Shown: one piece after another, positions 46,237-54,299 of the stretch
Layout: every line of letters starts with the position of its first letter
Position numbering within the stretch: the first letter of the stretch is position 1
Assembly: GCF_003248455.1 (NCBI RefSeq)
Contig: NZ_QFNM01000010.1
Location: forward strand, 7,702-71,701
Length of the DNA stretch: 64,000 bases
Direction: 5' to 3'
Source of the DNA: Brevundimonas sp.
Lineage (GTDB): Bacteria > Pseudomonadota > Alphaproteobacteria > Caulobacterales > Caulobacteraceae
Program-made: the position numbers and the translations under genes
The notes under the pieces: generated by a model
Seen by the model: the letters and a program-made list of their open reading frames with translations, nothing else
Told to the model about the DNA's origin: nothing
The model's database searches: none

Positions 46237-46310
46237 ACGCGCGTTTCAGCATGGGCCATCACGAAGCCGACATTCAGAATGTCTCCGATGGATCGAAAGC
46301 GGGCTTCGAC
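46237..46310. repeat. Possible dispersed repeat downstream of the membrane gene
   Basis: The stretch TTTCAGCATGGGCCATCACG followed by ACATTCAGAATGTCTCCGAT and GAAAGCGGGC resembles a short intergenic sequence I have seen repeated in several alphaproteobacterial genomes. No second copy is in this window, so the call rests on recollection. Confidence 0.25.
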
Positions 46311-46336
46311 ATCGCGTCTCAAAGCCGCTCTGATAG

Positions 46337-48760
46337 TCACGCCCGCAACTTGCCGCCCTGTTTCTCGACCGCGGCCACGACCTTCCTGGTCAGGGCCTCG
46401 ATCTCGGCTTCCGCCAGGGTGGCGTCGCGCGGCTGGATCACGACTTCCAAGGCGACGGACTTGAAGCCGTCTTCCACGCCCTTGCCGCGATAGACGTCGA
46501 AGACGCGGACCTCGGCGATCAGGGCCTTGTCGGCGCCGGCGGCCGCGCGGACCAGGTCGCCTGCGGGCTTGCCCTCCTCGACCACGAAGGCGAAGTCGCG
46601 AGTCAGCGGCATCAGGGTCGCCAGGTCGGCCGAGCCCCGCGCCTTCGATCCCTTGCCGCGCGGTTCGGGCACATTGTCCAGCACGATCTCGAAGGCCAGC
46701 ATGGGGCCGTCGGCGTCCAGCGCCTTCAACACGCGCGGATGCAGTTCGCCGAACTCGACCATCACATTCTTGGGGCCCAGTTGCAGCCGGGCCGAACGGC
46801 CCGGGCGCCACCAGTCGCGGTTCTGGCCCTGAACCAGTTGCAGCGCGGCGACCGGGGCGCCGATCTCTTCCAGCAGGGTGGTCAGATCGCCTTTGAGCGT
46901 GAACAGGGCGTCCTCGCCCGCGCCGGCCCAGTGACGGGCGGGATGCGGCGCGACCAGACCGGCGACGACGGTGCGCTGATCCGCCGGGCCGTCGCCCAGA
47001 TAGATGGGGCCGATCTCGAACAGGGCGGCGTCGGCGTGGCCGCGCGCGGCGTTCCTGGCCGCCGCCTGGATCAAGTTCGGCAAGGCCGAGGGCCGCATGC
47101 AGTCCAGATCGGCGGCGATGGGGTTCTCCAGCACAAGTCGCTCGTCCCCGCCGCCGAACAGGGCGGCCGTCGACTGTTTGGTGAAGGACCAGGTGACGGC
47201 TTCGGCGTAGCCCAGGGCGGCCAGGGCCCGGCGCGCCGTGCGGACGCGGGCCTGGCGCGGGTTCAGCACGCCGCCGGCGGGGCGGGCGACCGGCGGCAGG
47301 GCCAGGTCGGGCAGGCTGTCGAAGCCCTCGATCCGCGCCACCTCCTCGACCAGGTCGGCCGGCCCCTCGACGTCGCGCCGCCACGACGGCGGGGTGACGA
47401 TCCAGGGCTTCCCCTGTCCGGCGGGCGCGGCCTGAACCAGAAAGCCCAGCTGGCCCAGGATGGTCCCGATCCGGTCGTCGGCCAGGTCCATGCCCGTCAG
47501 CCGCTTCACATGGGCGGGGTCGAAGGCGAAGGGCGCCGGACTGGCGGGCGGTTCGCCGACGAAGACGATGTCGGACGGCTCGCCGCCGCACAGGTCCAGG
47601 ATCAGCCGCGTGGCCAGCTCCAGCCCCGGCGTGACCGAAACCGGATCGACGCCGCGCGCGAACCGGTACTGGGCGTCGGAATGGATGCCCAGCGCCCGGC
47701 CCGTCTGGGCGACGACCAGCGGGTCGAACCAGGCGCTCTCCAGGAAGACTTCGGTGGTATCGTCGTCGCAGCCGGTCGATTCCCCGCCCATGACGCCGCC
47801 CAGGCCGATGGGCCGCTCGCCCCCGGCGTCGGCGATGACGCAGTCGGTCGGCGACGCCGCATAGGTCTTGCCGTCCAGGGCGATCAGATGTTCCGCCTCG
47901 CCGGTTTCGGCCGACGCTTGCCCCGCGCGCACCACGATCTCGGTCCCGACCAGCTTGGCCACGTCATAGACGTGCAGCGGGCGGGCGCGGTCGTAGGCGA
48001 TCAGATTGGTCACATCGACTAGCCGGTTGATCGAACGCAGGCCGATGGCGGTCAGCCGCTTCTGCAGCCAGGCCGGCGACGGGCCGTTCTGGACCCCACG
48101 GATCACGCGGCCGGCGAAGACCGGGCACATCTCCGGCGCCTCCAGCCGCACCGAGATCGGCGAGGGGAAGCCGCCGCGCACCACGGCGATGTCGAAATGC
48201 TTCAGCTTGCCGACGCTGGCGGCGGCCAGATCGCGCGCGATGCCGGCGACGCCCAGCCAGTCGGGCCGGTTCGGCGTCACCTCGAAATCGATCACGGGTT
48301 CGGCCCCGAACAGGCCGGCGACCGGGGTTCCCACCGGGATTTCGGGCGGCAATTCCTGGATGCCGTCGCTCTCTTCCGACAGCTCCAGCTCCGAGGCCGA
48401 ACACAGCATGCCGTTCGACACCACGCCGCGCACCGGCTTCTCGACCAGGGTCACGCCCAGGCCCGGCACATAGGCGCCGATGGGCGCATAGATGGTGGTC
48501 AGGCCCGCCCGCGCATTCGGGGCGCCGCAGACGATCTCCTTCATCCCGTCGACGGTCTCGACCTGACAGACCTGCAGCCGGTCCGCATTGGGATGACGCT
48601 CGGCCGAGACGATCCGGGCCACGGTGAAGGGCGCCAGCTTGGCGGCGGGGTCGAGCACCTCTTCGACCTCCAGCCCGGCCATGGTCATGGCCTCGGCGAT
48701 CTGGTGGACGTCCGCCTCGGTCTCGAGGTGGTCCTTCAGCCAGGACAGGGTGAACTTCAT
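46337..48760 (-). CDS. pheT: Phenylalanine-tRNA ligase beta subunit
   Basis: 807 residues from MKFTLSWLKDHLETE at 48760. Domains in order: tRNA-binding OB domain (residues 40-150, VARIVSAERHPNADRLQVCQVETVDG), B3/B4 editing domain, B5, synthetase-like core, and the C-terminal FDX-ACB anticodon domain (LMPLTRDFAFVVEEGKPAGDLVRA). The start shares one base with the pheS stop (TAATG), so the subunits are coupled. Confidence 0.97.
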   Translation of the reverse strand: MKFTLSWLKDHLETEADVHQIAEAMTMAGLEVEEVLDPAAKLAPFTVARIVSAERHPNADRLQVCQVETVDGMKEIVCGAPNARAGLTTIYAPIGAYVPGLGVTLVEKPVRGVVSNGMLCSASELELSEESDGIQELPPEIPVGTPVAGLFGAEPVIDFEVTPNRPDWLGVAGIARDLAAASVGKLKHFDIAVVRGGFPSPISVRLEAPEMCPVFAGRVIRGVQNGPSPAWLQKRLTAIGLRSINRLVDVTNLIAYDRARPLHVYDVAKLVGTEIVVRAGQASAETGEAEHLIALDGKTYAASPTDCVIADAGGERPIGLGGVMGGESTGCDDDTTEVFLESAWFDPLVVAQTGRALGIHSDAQYRFARGVDPVSVTPGLELATRLILDLCGGEPSDIVFVGEPPASPAPFAFDPAHVKRLTGMDLADDRIGTILGQLGFLVQAAPAGQGKPWIVTPPSWRRDVEGPADLVEEVARIEGFDSLPDLALPPVARPAGGVLNPRQARVRTARRALAALGYAEAVTWSFTKQSTAALFGGGDERLVLENPIAADLDCMRPSALPNLIQAAARNAARGHADAALFEIGPIYLGDGPADQRTVVAGLVAPHPARHWAGAGEDALFTLKGDLTTLLEEIGAPVAALQLVQGQNRDWWRPGRSARLQLGPKNVMVEFGELHPRVLKALDADGPMLAFEIVLDNVPEPRGKGSKARGSADLATLMPLTRDFAFVVEEGKPAGDLVRAAAGADKALIAEVRVFDVYRGKGVEDGFKSVALEVVIQPRDATLAEAEIEALTRKVVAAVEKQGGKLRA

Positions 48761-49836
48761 TAGGAAAGGCCGGAAGCAGGATTGGGCGCGGCGAAGGCGG
48801 AGAAGCCGTAGTGGGCCAGCCAGCGGGTGTCGGCCTCGAACATCGGGCGCAGGTCCGGCACGCCGTATTTCAGCATGGTCAGGCGATCCACCCCCATGCC
48901 GAAGGCGAAGCCCTGCCATTCGTCCGGGTCCAGGCCGCAGTTGGTCAGCACATTGGGATGCACCATGCCGCAGCCCAGGATCTCCAGCCAGTCGTCGCCG
49001 GTGTTGAACACCAGCTTGCCGCCGGAACGGTCGCAGCGGATGTCCATCTCGGCCGACGGTTCGGTGAAGGGGAAGTGGTGCGGGCGGAACCGCGCCTGAA
49101 CCTCATCCAGTTCGAAGAAGCGGGCGATGAAGGTCTCAAGCGTCGTCTTCAGATGACCCATGTTGATGTCGCGGTCGATCACCAGGCCTTCGATCTGGTG
49201 GAACATCGGCGTGTGGGTGGCGTCCGAATCCTTGCGGAAGGTGCGGCCCGGCGCGACGATGCGGATCGGCGGCTTCTGCGACATCATGGTGCGGACCTGC
49301 ACCGGGCTGGTGTGGGTGCGCAGCACCTTGCGCTCGCCCGTCTCGGGGTCCGGCTTCAGGAAGAAGGTGTCGTGCATCTCCCGCGCCGGATGTTTGGGCG
49401 GAAAGTTCAGGGCGGTGAAGTTGTGGAAGTCGTCCTCGATGTCGGGACCTTCCGCCACCGCGAAACCCATCTCGGCGAAGATGGCGATCATCTCGTCCAT
49501 CGTCTGCATGGTGGGGTGGACCCCGCCTTTGCGGCGCGGCCGGGCCGGCAGGGTCAGGTCGATGCGCTCGGCCAGCAGCCGCGCATCCAATTCGGCGGCC
49601 TCCAGTTCGGCCTTTTTCGCGGCGATGGCGGCGGACACCCGGTCGCGCAGACCGTTGATGATCGGCCCCTGTTCGCGCCGCTGGTCGGGGCTCATCGCGC
49701 CCAGGCCCTTCAGCAGGCCCGAGATCGAGCCGGACTTGCCCAGGGCAGCGACGCGCATTGCCTCCAGGGCCGCGACGCTCTCCGCGCCGCCGATGGCGTT
49801 GATCAGATCGAGTTCGAGTGTGGCGAGATCGGTCAT
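48760..49836 (-). CDS. pheS: Phenylalanine-tRNA ligase alpha subunit
   Basis: 358 residues from MTDLATLELDLINAIGG at 49836. N-terminal coiled coil, then the class II catalytic core: GGVHPTMQTMDEMIAIFAEMGF, HPAREMHDTFFL, motif 2 APGRTFRKDSDATHTPMFHQIEGLVID and motif 3 GFAFGMGVDRLTMLKYGVPDLR. Normal length; upstream of and coupled to pheT. Confidence 0.97.
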   Translation of the reverse strand: MTDLATLELDLINAIGGAESVAALEAMRVAALGKSGSISGLLKGLGAMSPDQRREQGPIINGLRDRVSAAIAAKKAELEAAELDARLLAERIDLTLPARPRRKGGVHPTMQTMDEMIAIFAEMGFAVAEGPDIEDDFHNFTALNFPPKHPAREMHDTFFLKPDPETGERKVLRTHTSPVQVRTMMSQKPPIRIVAPGRTFRKDSDATHTPMFHQIEGLVIDRDINMGHLKTTLETFIARFFELDEVQARFRPHHFPFTEPSAEMDIRCDRSGGKLVFNTGDDWLEILGCGMVHPNVLTNCGLDPDEWQGFAFGMGVDRLTMLKYGVPDLRPMFEADTRWLAHYGFSAFAAPNPASGLS

Positions 49837-50002
49837 TGTGGCTGACGCCTTAGCGGGCGAAAGCCGTTTCGTCACCCTTCATGGCGTCAAGGCGACGGTC
49901 CGAGGTCTTTCAGGCGATCGGACGTTTCGATCCGTCAACGGATCGACTGTCGAAAACCCGCCGCGAAAGCTTCATGAACGGCAAAGCCGGCGTTAAACAT
50001 CG

Positions 50003-51637
50003 GTGGCTAAGGCGGTGGCGGAACAGGTGGGGACCTTGATGCCGCTGATCGGTGATTTCGTAGACTTGATCGCGCCCGTGGCGCCGTCCACGCCGGGCGC
50101 GGAGGTGTTCGAACGGTTCCAGAGCGAGCCGAACACCCTGGCCCTGGCCGTGGTCGACGACGACGGGCGCCCGCTGGGGATCATCGAGCGCAACGCCTTC
50201 ACCCTGCGGATGGCGGCCGAGTTCGGCCGCGCCCTCTATGCGCGAAAGCCGGCCGAAAGCCTGATGGACCGCAACGCCCCCGTCGCCGACGCCTCGACCA
50301 GCGCCGAAACCTTCTTCCAGGCGTATGACGCCGCCGAACTGGGCGCGCTGCTCAGCGGCTTCATCGTGGTGTCGAGCGGGCGCTACGTCGGGGTCGGCAC
50401 GGCCTTGCAGGTCGTCCAGGCCGGCGCGGCCCTGCACCGCCAGCGCGCCGAGGAGATGGGCGCCCTGGCCCGCGACCTGGCCCTGGCCGAGGCCGAGGCC
50501 GTCGCCTCCAGCCGCGCCAAGTCCGAATTCCTGGCGGTGATGAGCCACGAGATCCGCACGCCGCTGAACGGGGTGCTGGGCGTCGCCGCCCTGATGGACA
50601 AGAAGCTGGAGCAGGAGGAGCTGCGCCCCTACGTCCGCACGGTGATCGATTCGGGCCAGAGCCTGCTGCGGCTGTTGACCGACGCCCTGGACATGTCGCG
50701 CGCCTCGGCGGGGATGCTGACCCTGGAGGAGGAGCCGCTGGACCTGTCGGCCGTCGCCTTCGACATCGACGCCCTGTGGCGCGCGCGGGCCGAGGAAAAG
50801 GCCCTGTCCCTGACCGTGCGCACCGACCTGGCCGTCCCTTGCGTCCAGGCCGACGGGATGCGGCTGAAACAGCTTCTGAACAATCTGATCGGCAACGCCC
50901 TGAAGTTCACCGCGGCCGGAGAGGTGGCCGCCCTGATCGAAAGCCGCGCGGACGGCCAGGTGGTCCTGACCGTGGACGACAGCGGCCCCGGCGTTCCTGC
51001 GGCGGCGGCGGCGACCATCTTCGAGCCCTTCAACACCGGCAAGGCGGGCCGGGAGGGCGCCGGCGCGGGGTTGGGCCTGGCCATCTGCCGCCAGATCGCC
51101 GAGCGGATGGGCGGCGACATCGCCCTGACCACCTCGCCCCAGGGCGGCGCCCGCTTCCAGGTGCGCCTGCCGCTGCGCCCTTCGGACGGGATCGGAAAGC
51201 CGGTCCCGGACATGGCCGCGCCGACGCCGCACGATACGCTTCACGTCCTGGTCGTCGACGACAACGCCGCCAACCGCTTCGTCGCCGGCAAGCTGCTGGA
51301 GATGTTCGGCTGCACCTGCGAAATGGCCGAGAATGGGCGCGAGGCTTTGGACGCCGTCGCCGCCCGGCCCTTCGACCTGGTCCTGATGGACATCAAGATG
51401 CCGGTGATGGACGGGGCCGCCGCGACGCGGGCCATCCGCGCCCTGCCCGCCCCGGCCGGCGCCGTGCCCATCCTGGCCCTGACCGCCAACGCCGACGAAC
51501 GCGACGAGTTGGACTATATCGCCGCCGGCATGAACGGGGTGGCGCAAAAGCCGATCCAGCCCGACGCCCTCTTGAACGCCATCCGCATGGTGCTGGCCGC
51601 CGCCGCGGAAACCGCCGCAGAGCGCCAGGCCGCCTGA
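50003..51637 (+). CDS. Hybrid histidine kinase with CBS-like N-terminal sensor
   Basis: 544 residues from GTG 50003; ATG 50039 is possible. The N-terminal 135 residues (TLALAVVDDDGRPLGIIERNAFTL, ALYARKPAESLMDRNAPVADASTSAETFFQAY) look like a CBS-type nucleotide-sensing pair, soluble. A coiled coil then leads to an intact H-box (VMSHEIRTPLNGVLG), N-box (NNLIGNALKFT), G1 DDSGPGVP, G2 GAGLGLAI and a complete receiver (VVDDN, LMDIKMPVMDG, LTAN, QKPI). Without membrane spans it is cytoplasmic. It lies between rplT and pheS, facing the opposite way. Cognate regulator unknown. Confidence 0.88.
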   Translation: MAKAVAEQVGTLMPLIGDFVDLIAPVAPSTPGAEVFERFQSEPNTLALAVVDDDGRPLGIIERNAFTLRMAAEFGRALYARKPAESLMDRNAPVADASTSAETFFQAYDAAELGALLSGFIVVSSGRYVGVGTALQVVQAGAALHRQRAEEMGALARDLALAEAEAVASSRAKSEFLAVMSHEIRTPLNGVLGVAALMDKKLEQEELRPYVRTVIDSGQSLLRLLTDALDMSRASAGMLTLEEEPLDLSAVAFDIDALWRARAEEKALSLTVRTDLAVPCVQADGMRLKQLLNNLIGNALKFTAAGEVAALIESRADGQVVLTVDDSGPGVPAAAAATIFEPFNTGKAGREGAGAGLGLAICRQIAERMGGDIALTTSPQGGARFQVRLPLRPSDGIGKPVPDMAAPTPHDTLHVLVVDDNAANRFVAGKLLEMFGCTCEMAENGREALDAVAARPFDLVLMDIKMPVMDGAAATRAIRALPAPAGAVPILALTANADERDELDYIAAGMNGVAQKPIQPDALLNAIRMVLAAAAETAAERQAA

Positions 51638-51695
51638 ATTCAGGTCGTCATTCCGGGGGCGCCGGCGGGACGAACCCGACATCCAGAAACGAAAA

Positions 51696-51723
51696 CGCCC
51701 GCCCCGGCGAACCGGAGCAGGCG
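51696..51723. terminator. Bidirectional terminator between the hybrid kinase and rplT
   Basis: A 12-bp stem (CGCCCGCCCCGG with CCGGAGCAGGCG, two G-T type wobbles) and a CGAA loop. It is followed by TCGTTCTTTTTG on the plus strand and by TTTTCGTTT on the minus strand, so it can end both transcripts. Confidence 0.75.
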
Positions 51724-51741
51724 TCGTTCTTTTTGCGCCAG

Positions 51742-51774
51742 GCTCGCGACGCGGTCGCGCGCGGCTTGAGCGCG
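51742..51774 (-). repeat. 33-bp dispersed repeat, copy 2
   Basis: Reads on the minus strand CGCGCTCAAGCCGCGCGCGA then CCGCGTCGCGAGC, 32/33 identical to copy 1 at 44860. Like copy 1 it sits between the 3' ends of convergent genes, five bases past the rplT stop. Confidence 0.85.
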
Positions 51775-51778
51775 AGCC

Positions 51779-52132
51779 TCAGGCCAGGGCGGCGCGGACC
51801 TTGTCGGCGACGGCCTTGAAGCCGGTCGCATCGGCGGCGATGGCGGCCAGGACCTTGCGGTCCAGTTCGATGCCGGCCTTGTTCAGGCCGTTGATGAACT
51901 GGCTGTAGGTGAAGCCTTCGACGCGGGCCGCGGCGTTGATGCGCTGGATCCACAGGGCGCGGAAGTTGCGCTTCTTGGCGCGACGGTCGCGATAGGCGTA
52001 TTGCCCGGCGCGGTCGACGGCGGCCTTGGCCGTGCGGATGGTGTTCTTGCGGCGGCCGGAGAAGCCCTTGGCCTGCTCCAGAACCTTCTTGTGCTTGGCG
52101 TGCGAGGTTACGCCACGTTTAACGCGAGCCAT
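51779..52132 (-). CDS. rplT: 50S ribosomal protein bL20
   Basis: 117 residues. MARVKRGVTSHAKHKKVLEQAKGFSGRRKNTIRTAKAAVDRAGQYAYRDRRAKKRNFRALWIQRINAA is the conserved bL20 start. It binds 23S rRNA early in assembly and, in other bacteria, represses its own operon at a leader before rpmI. It follows rpmI by 109 bases. Confidence 0.97.
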   Translation of the reverse strand: MARVKRGVTSHAKHKKVLEQAKGFSGRRKNTIRTAKAAVDRAGQYAYRDRRAKKRNFRALWIQRINAAARVEGFTYSQFINGLNKAGIELDRKVLAAIAADATGFKAVADKVRAALA

Positions 52133-52241
52133 GTTGTTTTTCCCTTCGGGAAGTCCCTATCGCGCGCCGCGCGGCGGCTTGCTGCTTGAGGGACTGTTGT
52201 TCAAATTCAGTGCGGAAGATCGTCTGTGAACCCGGCGCCGA

Positions 52242-52439
52242 TCAGGCGTAGGGCATGTAGGACTTGATCTTCTTGGCGTCGGCGTCGGCCATGACGGCGG
52301 TGCCGCGGTTCTGGCGGATGTATTTCGAGTTGTGGCTGATCAAGCGGTGACGCTTGCCCGCAACGCCGGCCTTGACCTTGCCAGTGGCCGTGAATTTGAA
52401 GCGCTTCTTGGCGCCCGACTTCGTCTTCAGTTTCGGCAT
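52242..52439 (-). CDS. rpmI: 50S ribosomal protein bL35
   Basis: 65 residues from MPKLKTKSGAKKRFKFTATG at 52439, with GGAGA nearby in AAAAAGGAGAC. Typical small basic bL35, ending NRGTAVMADADAKKIKSYMPYA. It lies between infC and rplT in the classic order. Confidence 0.97.
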   Translation of the reverse strand: MPKLKTKSGAKKRFKFTATGKVKAGVAGKRHRLISHNSKYIRQNRGTAVMADADAKKIKSYMPYA

Positions 52440-52651
52440 TTCAGTCTCCTTTTTGGAGGGGCTACCGTCCTTCGGACTACTTGAGCCCATTGGGTGCGGT
52501 TGTCCCTCCTGAGTTTAAGAACCGCCCAGGCATGCCTGTTCGCCCGGCGGTTCGGTACGCGAAGGCGCGGCTTCTACGCCAAGACGCCCCGCGACGCAAG
52601 ACGAGTCTGGCCCGGAGTCTGGCCCGCCGCCTTCGACCGCCCGACAAACGA

Positions 52652-52678
52652 AACGCCCCGGCTTGCGGCCGGGGCGTT
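52652..52678 (-). terminator. Hairpin between infC and rpmI (terminator or attenuator)
   Basis: A 10-bp perfect stem AACGCCCCGG/CCGGGGCGTT with a CTTGCGG loop. Reading leftward it is followed by TTTCGTTTGT. It comes right after infC and 210 bases before rpmI. It could end part of the transcript or act in control of rpmI-rplT. Confidence 0.75.
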
Positions 52679-52701
52679 CCATGTTCGGCGAGGAATCGCG
52701 A

Positions 52702-53223
52702 TCAGCGCGGGGCCAGGATCATGATCATCTGGCGGCCTTCCATCTTGGGCGCGAACTCGACCTTGGCCACTTCGTCGAAGTCGGCCTGGACCTTGTTCAG
52801 CAGTTTCATGCCCAGTTCGGGGTGCGCCATTTCACGACCGCGGAAGCGCAGGGTGACTTTCACCTTGTCGCCCTCGTCGAAGAAGCGGTGCATGGCCTTG
52901 GCCTTCACCTCGTAGTCGTGAGTGTCGATATTGGGCCGCAGCTTGATTTCCTTCAGCTCGACGACCTTCTGGCGCTTGCGCTGCTCGGCCTTCTTCTTCT
53001 GCTCCTGGAAACGGTGCTTGCCGTAATCGAGGATCTTGGCCACCGGCGGTTCGGAGGTGGAGACGATCTCGACCAGGTCCATCCCGGCTTCCTCGGCGGC
53101 TTCCAGAGCGGCGGAGGTGGGCATGACGCCCTGTTTTTCGCCGTTCTGGTCGATGAGCAGAACGCGAGGGGCGCGGATATCCTGGTTCATACGCGGCCCG
53201 TCTTTCACGGGCGGCGCTTGCAT
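52702..53223 (-). CDS. infC: Translation initiation factor IF-3
   Basis: 173 residues from ATG 53223 (MQAPPVKDGPRMNQDIRAPRV); the inner ATG at 53190 would remove the conserved GPRxNxxIR start. IF-3 keeps 30S subunits free and checks start codons. The N-terminal domain LIDQNGEKQGVMPTSAALEAAEEAGMDLVEI, the linker (RFQEQKKKAEQRKRQKVV) and the C-terminal LKEIKLRPNIDTHDYEVKAKAM are complete. It leads infC-rpmI-rplT. Confidence 0.96.
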   Translation of the reverse strand: MQAPPVKDGPRMNQDIRAPRVLLIDQNGEKQGVMPTSAALEAAEEAGMDLVEIVSTSEPPVAKILDYGKHRFQEQKKKAEQRKRQKVVELKEIKLRPNIDTHDYEVKAKAMHRFFDEGDKVKVTLRFRGREMAHPELGMKLLNKVQADFDEVAKVEFAPKMEGRQMIMILAPR

Positions 53224-53348
53224 GGGACGGCGAATGGGCGTCGTTTCCTTATGTGGTCAAAGAAGGCGTATGTCGTGATGAGCGAAATGGCGCGGCGAGC
53301 GCCACGTTCCCCTCAAGGCCGGCAATATGACGCCGAGAGGCTGTTATT

Positions 53349-54299
53349 TCAAGGCTTGGTCGTCGATCCCCCGCCGATGAACTCGGCGTGCAACGACAGA
53401 ACCGCGGCGAGCACCCGGTCCACCGTCAGCGCTTCGATGGGTTGGAACTCGCCGCGCGTCTGGCTCGAGGCCACGAAGCGGCTCTTCGGCCCCCAGGGCG
53501 CCTTGTGCCACCACTCGCTGGGGCCGAAGAGGCCCAGCGTCGGAGTTCCTGCCGCCGCCGCCACATGCATCAGACCCGAATCGTTGCCGACGAACAGGGC
53601 CGCGCGCTGGATCGCCGCCGCCGAGGCCAGAATGTCCCCCTTTCCGACCGCATCGATCCCCCTCGACCCGGCCGCCGCCAGGGCCGGCGCCGCCGCAGGC
53701 TGGTCGCCGGGGCCGCCCACCGCCATGAACCGCCACCCGTCGAACGCCGGCTCCCGCGCCAGCCGCTCGATCAGCCGCCCCCAGCGCTCGGCCGGCCAGC
53801 TGCGCGCCGGGTCCGTCGAAATCGGGGCGAAGGCCAGCACGGGCGAGAGATCCTCGCCCAGGATCGCGCACGCCGCGCGCCGCGCCGCCGCGTCCGGGAA
53901 TATTTCGGGAGCCAGGGTTCCGGCCGCCCTCATCATCTCCGAAACCATCTCGACCTTGGGCCGCCCCTTTTCCCAGCGCCGGTTGTAGATGCGCCGCTCG
54001 CGCGCCCGCAGCAGATAGGCCAGGCCCGAGCCGCGGATGTCGACGACCATGTCCCAGCGGGTCGTCCCGACCGCCTTCAGCAGATCCAGCCAGTGTCCGC
54101 CGGCCTTCTTCTTGGGCAGGGGAACGACCCGCTCCACCCCCGGCGCCGCGCGAAACAGGGCGGCCGCCGACGGTCCGCAGGCCACGGTGATGCGCGCGCC
54201 CGGCAGCTGGCGATCGATCTCGCGGATCACGCCGGAGAACATGACGCAGTCGCCGATCCGGTCGGAGTTGACGAAAAGGGCGCGCGGCGCATCGCTCAT
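53349..54299 (-). CDS. Glycosyltransferase family 9 protein, downstream copy
   Basis: 316 residues from MSDAPRALFVNSDRIGDCVM at 54299. GT9 enzymes (heptosyltransferase type) extend the LPS core with ADP-heptose or related donors. The N-terminal LFVNSDRIGDCVMFSGVIREI and the donor-site GNDSGLMHVAAAAGTPTLGLFGPSEWW are typical. Its start overlaps the end of its neighbour by four bases. A 47-base stretch (53590-53636) is identical to the neighbour at 54544-54590, which points to tandem duplication or gene conversion. Confidence 0.9.
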   Translation of the reverse strand: MSDAPRALFVNSDRIGDCVMFSGVIREIDRQLPGARITVACGPSAAALFRAAPGVERVVPLPKKKAGGHWLDLLKAVGTTRWDMVVDIRGSGLAYLLRARERRIYNRRWEKGRPKVEMVSEMMRAAGTLAPEIFPDAAARRAACAILGEDLSPVLAFAPISTDPARSWPAERWGRLIERLAREPAFDGWRFMAVGGPGDQPAAAPALAAAGSRGIDAVGKGDILASAAAIQRAALFVGNDSGLMHVAAAAGTPTLGLFGPSEWWHKAPWGPKSRFVASSQTRGEFQPIEALTVDRVLAAVLSLHAEFIGGGSTTKP

